In this document: one piece after another, positions 18,789 through 30,323 of the stretch
Position numbering within the stretch: position 1 is the stretch's first letter
Layout: the number at the start of each line of letters is the position of its first letter
From: Lingula anatina
Taxonomy: Eukaryota > Brachiopoda > Lingulata > Lingulida > Lingulidae
NCBI RefSeq assembly: GCF_001039355.2
Contig: NW_019775203.1
Span: 113,498 to 177,497, forward strand
Direction: 5' to 3'
DNA length: 64,000 nt
Translations under genes and position numbers: made by a program
Notes under the pieces: generated by a model
Told to the model about the DNA's origin: nothing
Database searches by the model: none
The model's input: the letters and a program-made list of their open reading frames with translations, nothing else

Positions 18789-21700
18789 TTATTGTATGTT
18801 TGTTCAAGCCAATGTCAAAATTTTTTCTACAGCTAAATTTGGGTACAAAATCTATTTCCTTCAGTTGTCAAGTATATTGAAACATATTCTGCATACTGGT
18901 TATTTCCCACCTACATCAATTCACTTTTCGGGAAAGGCGCAACTTAAATTGTTCACCCATGTACCAAGCAAAGAAAGTGTACTGCCCTACGAAACCTATG
19001 GCTAGACTTCATTTCCCCATACTGACTGCACTAAATCACATTTTGTCACCTGAAGGGCTGGTTCTTTGAAGCGTCTGTAGGAAGCAGCAAATAGTCACCA
19101 TAAATCAATTGAATCGATGGCAAAGGTTTCAATGAGGTGCCAGTTGCGTTTACTTTTACTGCGGAAGCAAGGACACAGGCCTTGCTGTTTGAACGTCTCT
19201 CATGGTACGTTAATTCAGTAAAATCAAGTTCAAGATTTATAAATACTGCTCATGAATCTTGATTTATTCTATGTTTATGTTTAAGAGCATTAATGTGAAG
19301 CCATTTGTATCAATTCAACACTGCCTCTGGTTAACTCCATGAAAGTAAACGGGCTACTGGGTTTGCGTAAGATCATTAAGTTGGCAAGGCGTGACTAAGA
19401 TCAGCACTGTTTAAATATTGGATTGAAAAACCGGTGTGATCATTGATCTTTAAGGATACAGTTAAGGTCATGTTGATAAGAAACAGGCGATAATCAAATC
19501 GCTGTTTTAAAGGTGACTGATCAAAGGCGCGAGTCTAAGGTTTTCTGTGTTGACACGTGTATTAATAGGTTAAATTTTACATTTAATCTACATTTTTAAA
19601 TCTAAATTAAACCTTTATTTTTTAAAGATCATTTACAATTTATATCTGAAACAAAACCATAGAGATAGACATAAAAAAGATTGTAATCTCTACATAGCCT
19701 TGGGTAGAATTTTTTAAGGCTAAGGTTTATATTAGATTGTGATTATCCCATTTCTTACTTTTTCGTTTCAAATATCTAAAACAAATGTCCCAAAATCTAA
19801 CAAAATAATTATAAAGGAATTATTCGTCCACCTTTTATTTAGAAAAGAGGTTTTCTTCGAAATACGGGAAATGCGAACAATTTACGTTACATATGTAAGC
19901 AAAGAAATAATGAACTAAAACATCTCTAGGTAGTGATCTTAGCATAGCAGGCCGAAATGATTATCGAGGGTAAATAGTAGAAAGTTGATGCAGACCTCAC
20001 GAACTTAATGAAAAGTTGTTTTTGCTTTGCGAATCCTACGAACTGCTCAGCTTGATGTCGATACTTTTGTTGAAGCAGTAACAGTTTCAGAAAAATACCA
20101 CTTAAAAGAAAATTTGCTCACCGATACATTTTCATTTTCACATCACATTGATAATTTGTTTAAATGAGCAGAATACTGAATCCTTATTATAACTGTTCTA
20201 CATAAGGAATATCCTTTCTACATTTAATTGCAAAAGACTGACTGCTTTTTATTGAGACTGTGAAAGGATTCGCCGTCATTATATGGCAATCATTCCTGTC
20301 AAGATAGCTAAGGCTTTCATTTGGAAGGAAATGTTGTGCCAAACCGTGTGTTTTAAGAAAAGGTATTCCACGGCAACAATCAAAGCACATCTTCTGGCTT
20401 CTTCACCAAAAGTCATTTGAATTCAATTCATACATGCCTAATTGCATTAGATTCATGCGGAGCTTGGAAATCGTCCTAAAGAAATTACATCCTGTCGATT
20501 AATAACACCTCAACTGTCCAATCGATCTGACTTTATTACATGGAAGGCACCACGTTTTCTGGAAATCTGACACTATTTAGCCAGATTTTGTAAAGCTAAA
20601 AAAGGTATCGCAGAAATTTCAAAATCACACGCCTCTTGCTCCTTCGGCATATATGTGTAGCAAATTATCTCTAGATCGTTATTGCAAACAAGCATTATTT
20701 AATTTCTTCGCCATAACCAGTCTTTTATTTACTATTATTGTCATAAATTACAACTCATTTCTTAGAATCTTGGTCAGAATCTATAGCCACTAAAATCTTC
20801 AATCCCAGAGCCAGCAATTTAAAAAGATGGAAGGGTGTGCTTACTTTCTGAAAAAGTGAATTTCTTTATCCCAAAACCTATGTTCATAGAATCTAGATCA
20901 AAGATTTGATTAACAGAGACCGGAGCCAGACAAAATTTTTGCCCCCCCCCCTCCTCATTGCCAACGGATCTGCTCTTCAAGGAGAGAAGCAATCAATTCC
21001 AAACTGAATTGTCAAGTCTACATTTTACCAGTGTGAAACATGAGTACATATTCTCCCCGACTATGCTGCAAGAGTTCTTCTTGGATTGCATTTATACCAC
21101 ACAAGGTTAATTACGATATAAAGAAATACAAAACTTTGAAAGATGTCAACTAAAATCAGCTACACGCGTAGTCTGCCTATTTTAGACAGGTGAAGATAGA
21201 TATCTCCCCATTGACCAACCAATCTATAGTACATTTACAAACAGTTGTTTCTTCAACTCTAACATAAAGGTCAACGTACTGAAGGAAGTGCAAAACTCAT
21301 CAGGAAAGGTACCCAGGAAATTCCAAAAAGTACTTCGTACATTTTCTGTTAAATGTCACCGATATCTTGAAACATTTTGGGGGTCTATGGACCAATGTTA
21401 AGAAGTTAGATATGCCAGTTGTATTTACGTTGTATGGCAGACTTGCCATCCCAACAAAAGAAGTAGACACACAGTTGACTGATTGACGTTATTCTTTTAA
21501 ATAATCACGTAGCCACAGTAAACGCCACTCTGCCTGCTAATTACCATGTTAGTAAATATATGATTTGTGACGTTTTTTCCTCTAGAAATTAAAGGTACCC
21601 CACTTCTCAAGCACGACTACATACTTTTAAGTCTAACCACTTGAACCTGCTGGATATTATCAGTTGCGGTTCAAACCAGTATCTTTATCATATCCCAAGT

Positions 21701-22825
21701 CGTTTTCCCTAATGAACGTTTAGTTTGAGGGAATGCAGTGAAACTATGCACTGAATTCAAAGACTAGAGCTTTTCCACAATGGTCTGTAGAGTGAAATGT
21801 AAATGCAGCAACTATTGTTGTTTTCCATATTTGGTCAGTCAAGGACTAGAAAGCATTACAAAACTGTCTAATCTGGGACCAAAACAAGTCACAGGGATAT
21901 GAGTCGGGGTATTTTGAGATATTGCTTAGTGACGCGTCCGGCCTTCCAGCCTGTCAGACGAAAAAGAAAAGTGAGGAAGTATTGACCAAGCCAATGGTTG
22001 GCCAAGTTGTGCTATGTCGTGCCAAGTCGACCTCAAACCAAATTGATCTGTAATTGTCTAAAGAGTGCAATGGCTACACTTCTCCGTCGTGAATTATTTA
22101 GGTTTTTTTCATAATGGACACACTGAGGAAAGGCAAATTGTCAACTTGGGTATTGGGTATTGGGCAGCTGGTATGGATAGACCCAGGATACACTCAATAT
22201 GGTCAAGATGTCAATGGAAGCTATTCCGGGTAACCAGCACGAACCTCCACATATTTATTTGAAACAATCTTAAAAGCAGGAATAATTGATATTCGACCTC
22301 TAGAAGCGGTCCCTTAAGACTTCGCGTGAACCCCTTTCACATGTAAGCAGACAAAGTGCTGTCCTAATACCATGAGTTACCCAGCGTGTAGTTGCCAGAA
22401 TTTTCGAGGATGTACTGCCTGCTGGTACCTAACCTGAAACAAATTAGGCCTGAAATTATTGGTATTTCGGCTTAAGTCTTATTCTAACCTTCAGCCCTGC
22501 ACCCCCAGCAGCCAATTTAAAATCATATGCCAGAGTATGTCTGTGGTGCAAATTAAAAAATTAAAAAAGCTATGCCTGATAGTTATAGGTTTGATCAGTT
22601 CCAAAGTATCAGGAAAAAAGACATAAAATTTAACGTCTGAATAGAACTTTCGAAAAGAGCATCTATTTGGTTACATGTACAGGTTATCTGTAATTTTGTT
22701 TTCAACTTTGATTCTTGACTCACTACTATTATTACACACACTTAAGACAACAATAGCATCTATACCTCAATAGTTGAATTAATGCAACAAATATCAATAT
22801 TGTCATCACACAGATAATGCACATC
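18644..22825. repeat. Copy B of ~4.2-kb direct duplication
   Basis: Matches 11634-18614 without the 2.8-kb element. It starts abruptly after the N at 18643 and runs into unique sequence after 22825. Copy B has a longer TTTA/TTTATT run (about 18737-18795). No gene is recognised. The two copies look like alleles placed in tandem rather than an old duplication. Confidence 0.93.
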
Positions 22826-25294
22826 TAGTAAACATTTGAAAACATTGAATTCTCAAATTGGATAAATGAATTGTTCACCGTATGAGGAAAACATTACCAA
22901 GTGATTTTGCAAACCAGTAAATGAAACTTGTCAGAAATATCACACACACACACACACAAGGATATTGGACCGGTGGGGTAGTGAAGAAAGAGAGGGTCAC
23001 TGTTAAACCCTGAACACTTAAGTGCTGTACAAGCATCAATAAATATTGTAAAAAGAATTACGTTTCTGACATGCATATCCAAGAGCCACGAAACCACCTG
23101 AAGTGAGACAAACGGCTTATATCATTTATCCACACGCCTTGGGCATCGTACCTGTTTAGTCCCGTTTTAACAGACAATTGTTTGTTTGTTTGTTTGCTAG
23201 CTTATTTACTTATTTATTCATCGCAGCTCTCTACCAAGTCATAACGTTTTAACTGATGCTTGCCACCTATTTTCTTAACGAACATTGACGATGATCAAGT
23301 TGTGCCCCAAAAGAATTTAGTTCTGCTTTCAGTACGGCACTTAAGATAACTACTTCTAGTGGTCTTCTACAGAAAACTCAAAAGTCTATTTGTGTTAAAA
23401 TTCTCAGTAGACAAACTTAATTTAGTCCATGATCATTTATCCGTTCTTTGCACCTATATTATTCACGATATACTTTGTCTTACATTTTTCTGTCTAATCT
23501 GTTTTTCTATTCTCAAGAGTTCTTAGGGATCAGTTGAAATCTTAACCCTTGTCGAGGTTATCATTCACATCGCTCCCATAAAGTGGTCTGATCTTAGTTG
23601 TTTCCTTAAACTTTTTAAAGACGTTCTTTCCCATGGCGAGAATTAGACTTTTAGCTCGGTCATTATTGAATTTTCTAAATCAAATTTAGTCTCTACTCCT
23701 GTATTTCTTCTGTTGTTGATTTTGTGTATACTCCATATAATATAATGTATGTCCCTCACATTGAAATACTTTTTTTGTTTTATACAAAACTAACTAAGTT
23801 TGCCCAAGGAGTTTGTCTCTTGGTTAGCCTAACTTATTTTATTTTCATATCATGTTTTAAATCGTCTAGCGTAATTTGGCCTTATGTACTACTTTCTTCT
23901 TTTTCTATATATATCTATATATTTTTTGTCTGAAAGACGAATTCAAATCTCAAATCCACGATTTCTTAAGCCATACCAGTACTTCCGCAGAGGTTTAGGT
24001 GCAGTTATCTTAGATGCCTCGGGTTAGGCGCTTACAACATTAAAAGAAAATTAATTCAACAAGGGAGAAGAATTTGAGGTAATATCTGACACAACCTGTG
24101 ATCGATTGTACCTGTAGGGAGAAATCGGCTAGGTATAATACCTCTTTTAAGTAGTTAAACACTGGGTAACATGTGTTCCGGGAAACTGAGACAAAAATAA
24201 GTGCATTCTAGCAGCAGTCGCGTGTTAGGTATATTAGATGCGTAAGAAATCGCAAACATGTTGCAGCGTGTTGCTTTTTTGTTCTTTTTTGTTGACCGTC
24301 TACATAGGAGTTTATTGGAGAGTTAGATTATAATATCACATGTATGTCAGAAATTTCATTTTAACATTCTGATCTTTTCATTTTTCTGATTTTCTCGTGA
24401 CAAACACATGTACATGAACAGAAAAAATGACTTCCCCTGATGCTAAAAAGAAACGGAACGGGGATATAATGTAACGTATCTCTCTCTCTCCCTCCTTTTT
24501 TCTTTTCTTTTTTTTTTTTTTTTTTTTTTTTCTGGCAACAAGTAGTAAGAAAGATTTGCTAGATATAATCGGCGCACGGAACATGTACGTGTTTTTTTCT
24601 TTCTCTTGATCTGTGAGAAATGTGATGTTGAGCTTTTCCACCTGTACTCCTGATGCATATCGGATCTCTGCTCCGAAGATAAAAATCAGAATCTATGTCC
24701 ACTGGTTATGTAATAGAGTAATGAAATAGGATTACGTGGAAGAAATACAATGTGGATAATCGACCTGGAAATCCCGCTGTCAGTTGTGCACATTTTTCTA
24801 TTTTCTCGAAAACGATTGTTGGCAATATCTCAGAAAATTCCTTAAGGGTATGAAAGATTGATATTTTCCTTTCAATTCTATATGGGAGGGTGAGATAGGA
24901 AATTGGCGTGTCATTTTCGTCCAAGGGGGAGATATAATGGAAATGTATCATTAAAATCAGCTCTTTATAGAATTAAGAATTTTTCCAAGATATCCAGCAC
25001 AACACGTTTCTATTCGATGGTCATTTTGGATGTCCATATTTCACAATAATGAGCTAGCGGAAACTGAATCAATTTTTCAGAAAGATGTTTGTCTCTTTCC
25101 ACCATCTTCTCCCGATCTGGAAGTGGTAACTGGTTCCATCTTTTAAGGGTCGCCCATGATTATCATTTCTGAGAGGCAAAGATATATTCAGTTCTCTCCT
25201 TTAGTTGTCGATCAACCACCAAACGTATCGGTAGGTCATTGCCTTTAACTAGGAAAATTCGGCATAATCTTTGACAAAACTCAAAAGAGCCAAG
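22826..25294. other. Non-coding flank upstream of EF-hand gene
   Basis: No gene recognised. It contains a short (CA)n run at about 22941-22959, TTTG repeats at about 23178-23194, and a CT-rich then poly-T tract at about 24480-24531. The last third probably contains the promoter of the calcium-binding gene, but no clear TATA box or other element could be assigned. Confidence 0.5.
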
Positions 25295-25489
25295 GTATGT
25301 ACTGCAATTGTAGTATCTAAGCAATGAGTCGTAATAAAATTTGACTACTTATTGCTATATCGTGATCTGCCGTTGAGACTCATTTCTATTGAAAGTTGAC
25401 TTAATATTATTTCTTTTACTGCTGGTTTATTCTAATAAGTGACTCTCTCTCTCTTGCTAAATAGTAATTTATTTTTCAAAAAATTTCAG
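25295..25489 (+). other. Probable 5' UTR intron of EF-hand gene
   Basis: A good donor (CAAG then GTATGT, GT at 25295-25296) and a pyrimidine-rich acceptor ending TTTCAG at 25484-25489 bound 195 bases. The acceptor lies directly before the ATG at 25490. This suggests an untranslated leader exon ending at 25294, spliced to the single coding exon. The leader exon start is unknown. Confidence 0.5.
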
Positions 25490-26029
25490 ATGAGCTGTGC
25501 ACCTCTTCCAGACTTTTGGGTGCGCAAAATGCGTTCCTTTTTTATCATCTTCGATCGCGATCTCGACTGTGTTGTTAACAAATCAGATTTTGTAGACTGG
25601 GTCGAAGAAAGAGCGAAAAAATACATGAGCAAGGAAAAGGCAGAAGTCTTTTGCAATCTCTGGGATAAGGAATGGGACATGTTTTGCGGTGGTGCCCAGA
25701 AAGAAAAGGAAAACATCAACGAAATGGTGAAAGCACATCAAAAGTATCTCCAAGACCCCCACTACCACGAAAAAACCGAGAAGTGGCTGTCGGCTTGCTT
25801 TGACGGCGTGGATGCCAACAGCGACGGTATGGTAACCATGGATGAATATGCCGTTTTCCTCGAATGTTTTGGAGTCCATCCACTCTCTGTTTGCCCGTCA
25901 TTTGAAGCTCTAGATGCCAATCACGACGGTCTGATCAGTAGAGAGGAATTTGTCAATGCCGGCAGAGACTTTTTCCAGCACACCGACGACACGCCTGCAA
26001 AATTGTTTTGGGGACCGTTCTTGGCATAG
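25490..26029 (+). CDS. Sarcoplasmic-type EF-hand calcium-binding protein
   Basis: A 179-residue cytosolic Ca2+-binding protein of the invertebrate sarcoplasmic calcium-binding protein/calexcitin group, which buffers Ca2+ in muscle and nerve. Canonical EF-hand loops are residues 108-119 (DANSDGMVTMDE) and 142-153 (DANHDGLISREE). Residues 22-33 (DRDLDCVVNKSD) form a third loop with Cys in place of Gly at position 6 and Asp at position 12; the second hand (about residues 59-75) has lost its ligands. The C-terminal KLFWGPFLA tail and the length (family about 175-190) fit. I chose the ATG at 25490 because it follows an AG acceptor; the frame is also open upstream to 25439, but that part reads as intron. 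The coding region has no intron and is noticeably richer in G+C than its flanks. Assignment to SCP versus calexcitin is not certain. Confidence 0.9.
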   Translation: MSCAPLPDFWVRKMRSFFIIFDRDLDCVVNKSDFVDWVEERAKKYMSKEKAEVFCNLWDKEWDMFCGGAQKEKENINEMVKAHQKYLQDPHYHEKTEKWLSACFDGVDANSDGMVTMDEYAVFLECFGVHPLSVCPSFEALDANHDGLISREEFVNAGRDFFQHTDDTPAKLFWGPFLA

Positions 26030-26628
26030 ATGAAAACGATGCTCAAGAGATGACCCTAACCTCTAAGCTCAAATCACCATGGAACCGAATCGAACCCATT
26101 TGAAGACAACCTTGTACGCTTGAATGAACCATCCTTCCGCCATGTATGGAATCTCTCTTTTTATATGGGAATGAACAATTGGTAGGATGACTTAACTATA
26201 GAATGGTTGAATGTTGTGAATGTTATGAATAGATAACGGGGGCAAAACCTCCCTTTCCACCATGGTTAAGTAACAGTATATTTTGATTCAGGATTCAAGA
26301 TCAACTGAAAACCTGTAACTGATTTTATGCGATTAATTCAATGTTGTTGTCTTAGTTTCGAATATCTAAGTCGAAAATAGCATCAAGTATTGGACATAAT
26401 TTTAAGTAAAGGATACAAGTCAGTTTGTTTTCTTATTTTGCGTGTTTTAAGGGAAATATGGCTTATATTAAGATACTGTGGGCATGATACAGCGGTAGTC
26501 TTATTTGCTTCAACCTTTCAATGATCCAACGCTTACAGGATGAATTGCATGTAAAAGCAGCTGCCAATTATTGTAATGTTCATACGGACCACCAACATAC
26601 AATGTACACACTTTTTTTACCCTTTTTG

Positions 26629-26634
26629 AATAAA
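26629..26634 (+). promoter_or_regulatory. Polyadenylation signal AATAAA of EF-hand gene
   Basis: AATAAA lies 600 bases after the stop codon at 26027-26029 and is followed by a T/G-rich stretch. It is the best candidate for the transcript end. Confidence 0.55.
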
Positions 26635-27376
26635 ACTATATTCAAAGTAAATTTATGTGTTTTCTATTTATTTATAAAGCAGCGTTTTATTTCTAGAACA
26701 AAGGCGTTTTGAATCTGTTTTTTCTTTATCGCAATGTATCGACATTAAGTGAGGAGCAATCTCGATGTACGACTCCCACTGCGATTGTTTCCTTTAAATA
26801 CTTACTACAATTGGAAATTCTGTCCCCACGCTTTTACTTACCCTTGACCATGAGAGAGGAGTAATATTGTAACATTTTACCCTAGTAAATTACGTAGATA
26901 TTTGACGGCCAATGCGAACGGCGGGAAGATCTATCCAAAAACTGGATTTTTTGTACTTCTGGCGTACAGTTTTGTTTGATAAAAATTAGTCGATGTTTCT
27001 GCAGTAAGAATTACAATTCAGGCTACCGACACAATAAGGGTGACTGTTCCTTGCTCAAACTCAAAAACTGAAGTCTCTCTCTCTCATAACTAAAGTAAAC
27101 GCTATACTTTACAAGATAACTGGACTAAAATTAATTGAAAATAGCAGGTACACAGCCAGAACATTATACAGAATTAAATGACTTAAGAAATTTGAAATAG
27201 ATCTTCAATTGTCAGCAGAAAAAAAATAAATATTAGGACATGTTTCTGATAAATCTGTGCAGATTGTGTCACATACGCCGCAAAACATTTATTTCAAAGG
27301 TGATGTTCAGGTATCAGGAGCAGCTCTTTTTGCTTGCTGAGAATATTAATAATTTTGACCGAGTCTCATCCTTTCA

Positions 27377-27378
27377 AA

Positions 27379-27421
<43 letters not shown>

Positions 27422-27422
27422 A
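27377..27422. repeat. (AAAT)n microsatellite
   Basis: Eleven or so uninterrupted AAAT/AATA units in intergenic DNA. Confidence 0.95.
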
Positions 27423-29412
27423 AGCATGAATGCAAACTGTTGGATGCCAATTTCAAATGTAGGCCTAATAGGGTTTTCTTTTTTTCTGTTGCAAACCTCG
27501 GTCTGAGCACAGAGCGCAGAGGCCAATCGATCCATGTCGATATAAATCTCTATAATGGTAGACAAGGGAACAGGGGCATCATATGTCCTTCAAGGTCAAG
27601 TTGTTTAGCTGGTATATTTTACAGTCATTTAATCCATGTCCGCAACTGCTCTTGCCAAGAAGTATGGCTATACTTATCTTCTTGTTGGTGTCTTTTATAA
27701 CCTAAAATTTTGCAAAGAATCAAAAGATAAATAAGACTGCAGACCCTAAGCCCAAACTAAATGCAAACTTTATTGAAGATTGCGAAAAGCTGTTTGATTG
27801 AGATTGTTTACTGCTAGCCTAAAAGGTGTGCAGAAGTCTGGTCTCCTGACCAATCCTACGTGGCCCCTGCTTTGGCACTTTTCTGTCAGAAGGTCCTTCT
27901 ACACACTAAGCCTTTCACTGATTGAAAGTGAAATGCAGTTATGGAGAAAATTGTATTTTGATAGCAAGCTGTACCTGGTTCGCGTGAACATATCCACGAC
28001 CCAGCTCCCAAAGTCAAGTAGACCGACTGTTCACCTTTTTACAGGTTTCTCACGTCTGCCAGTCATGATTATTGGTGGAGATTGGAGTAAACGGTGGCAT
28101 AAACCTATTTCGGTGTTGGAACAGTAGGCCTACTAGTAAAAGTCAAAATGAGGAAGCTACAGAAAAGTTGCAACTGTGTGTGCCAAGATATTTTATGGTG
28201 CGTTTAGATATGGAGTATTTATATTGGTATATATATGCGATAGGTGTAAACAATTCATCTCCTACCCCTGTGCCCCTCCCTTCTCGTATATGCCACACTT
28301 AAACACCGTAAATCCTGGCTCACAATCTACCAGTTTAGGAAGTGCACTTAGATTTTAAGTAATTACAGCCGATGAAAAAGATAAGAATAAAAAACGTAAA
28401 TTATAGTAGCAGCAACAGTCTGTTAATCGTCACGCGATGTGGCAGAACACAGTAAATGAGTTTGCAGGCCTATTCGATTTTAAGTCTCAGACTGTCTGCC
28501 TTGGATTGTTCACAATGACGTAAGAGCTTGTGCCTGGAATATTGTGCATTGTACATGCAAGAACGGCATCTGAGATTAATTGTACATTTCATAATAGATT
28601 TCTACGATAATGGACAAAAATAGCCAGATGATTGATCAGGACAATAAAAAGTAAATCTCATGGACGCCCTGCAAGACAGAAAAACAGGCCCTATGGGGAA
28701 GGAGAAAATTTGGTTTGTTTGATAAATCATTTTAACAGCGGTGCAGATAAAACTGATTCACCTGTCAAAGCCAGCAGGCGACACAATGACGAAACTTGTT
28801 GAAATGACCTGCTAAATCCCACCCAGTTACACAGTACTAGTACATAGGCCTATATGTGTTATTCCATCATATTTACACTGAATTTTTATGCCTATTTGGA
28901 TACGGGCCGTTAGGTAGCTCAATCCAGAAAATAGGTTGTCGAAATAAACCAGATGCATTGCACACGAGGCTACAAATACATGTAGATGCACTTCACGGTT
29001 CAGACTATTGTATTCAACTCGATGAAGTCGCTCATTAGAGCCCCAAATAAATATGTGTTCATTAAAATTACAAGAGCCTCTTGTCTGAACCCTCGTCTCA
29101 CCACACCCCAAAAGATCCTGACATGATTCTAAATAATATGAATCAGCTGTGGATTTGTTAAGAAATCGAGGAAGAACGATCCCTATTGTAAATCAGCAAC
29201 AAACCCTCCCTGGTATTTGCAATTTGGATCTATTCATACGTGGTTCATTATCTTCATCATTAATAACACGATTGTGGGTCTTCGGCAAGGTAAACAATTT
29301 CCTTGTGGGGGGTTAACATCGACTAGGAAATTAATTTTGATTCTCAAATTTTAGTTCCAAGAAAATGATCTACCTCTGCCCATCTACCTTGTGATCTGTG
29401 CAAGGCGACCGT

Positions 29413-29415
<3 letters not shown>

Positions 29416-29447
<32 letters not shown>
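29416..29447. repeat. Poly-A tract
   Basis: A run of about 32 A following GACCGTGC. It may be the tail of a retroposed sequence on the + strand, but no SINE promoter boxes are recognised in the preceding 100 bases. Confidence 0.8.
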
Positions 29448-29449
<2 letters not shown>

Positions 29450-30005
29450 AGGTTAAAATCGTTTTTGAAAGATATCGTATCAAAACGTGCTTGCCAAAAT
29501 ATACAAGTCGGCGTTTGTTTTGATAGCATTGTCGAAAAAGTCATCATTAGAAAATTCCTAAAATATGTAAATTATTTTCAAACTTTTAAAAAAATCCTCT
29601 GGTTTTTGGAAATTTCAAGTGTGCAAGATGTGATTGCTGTGATAGAAAGCTAAGTTGCTCTCTAACGCAGCAACAACATTTATTTGCCCACTTTAAACGG
29701 GACGTAAAAAACACACTTGAAATGTTTATTATTCAGTTGAGTTGTGAATTGGACATTGACTATGAAAGCAATAGGCCTTTAACCCCTTTCTTTCAAATCT
29801 ATCACAAGCTATATCTTGTGCGTGTTGGTTTTTACAGCGAAACAAAAGAGATGGAAGATGCTCAAGGTCTGCCTGGAAAAACGTGATCTGCAGTAGCGAC
29901 ATCTATCGGCTTGTTTGCACCTATTTCCCGGAAATTTGCTGTATTTCGCTGATGTTCAGCTATACTGTATTCTTGATGCTTTGTATATAAATTGGATACT
30001 AAACA

Positions 30006-30315
30006 GTAAGTACGACACTACATTAATAATTGAATTGAAATAATCCGTTATGTAGACCAAATGATTTGTGAAGTTGTAGAGGCGGGTCATTTTGAAGAAG
30101 GTCAAAACAGGACTGTATTTTAACAGATCCGGCCAGTTTCGATTTAACGATTCCATCACATCGTCTACTCTTACTGGTAGGGAATGTCAGTTTGGAATGG
30201 TTTTTAAATGTTAAAACCAATAAGTTTGCAGTACTGTGGATTACTCTCAATCTGCAATTATAAATTATTCTATATAATTATCCTGATTACTCTTTTGAAT
30301 TATGGTTTATTGCAG
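30006..30315 (+). other. Probable 5' UTR intron of Popeye gene
   Basis: A donor GTAAGT (GT at 30006-30007) and an acceptor TTTATTGCAG (AG at 30314-30315) bound 310 bases just before the ATG at 30324. This implies an untranslated exon ending at 30005, with only eight leader bases in the coding exon. The start of the leader exon is not determined. Confidence 0.5.
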
Positions 30316-30323
30316 TTTGTTGA

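Larger units (their letters stand above)
26640..29880. other. Intergenic region, no gene recognised
   Basis: Contains an (AAAT)n microsatellite (27377-27422) and a poly-A tract (29416-29447). Several short overlapping open frames lie between 27440 and 29110 on both strands. None shows a domain, a convincing splice pattern or a recognisable family. The final part probably holds the promoter of the Popeye gene. Confidence 0.5.

Noticed and set aside
22941-22959. Short CA run considered as a possible CRISPR-like or regulatory repeat
   Set aside because: Simple dinucleotide repeat; no array of repeats and spacers occurs anywhere in the window.
26085-26110. GGGTTCGATTC-like sequence on the minus strand resembling a tRNA B box
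   Set aside because: The surrounding bases do not form a T stem or acceptor stem, and it lies in the 3' UTR of the EF-hand gene.
27798-28127. 109-codon + strand frame in the intergenic region
   Set aside because: No domain or splice support, and overlapping frames of similar length exist in the same stretch.
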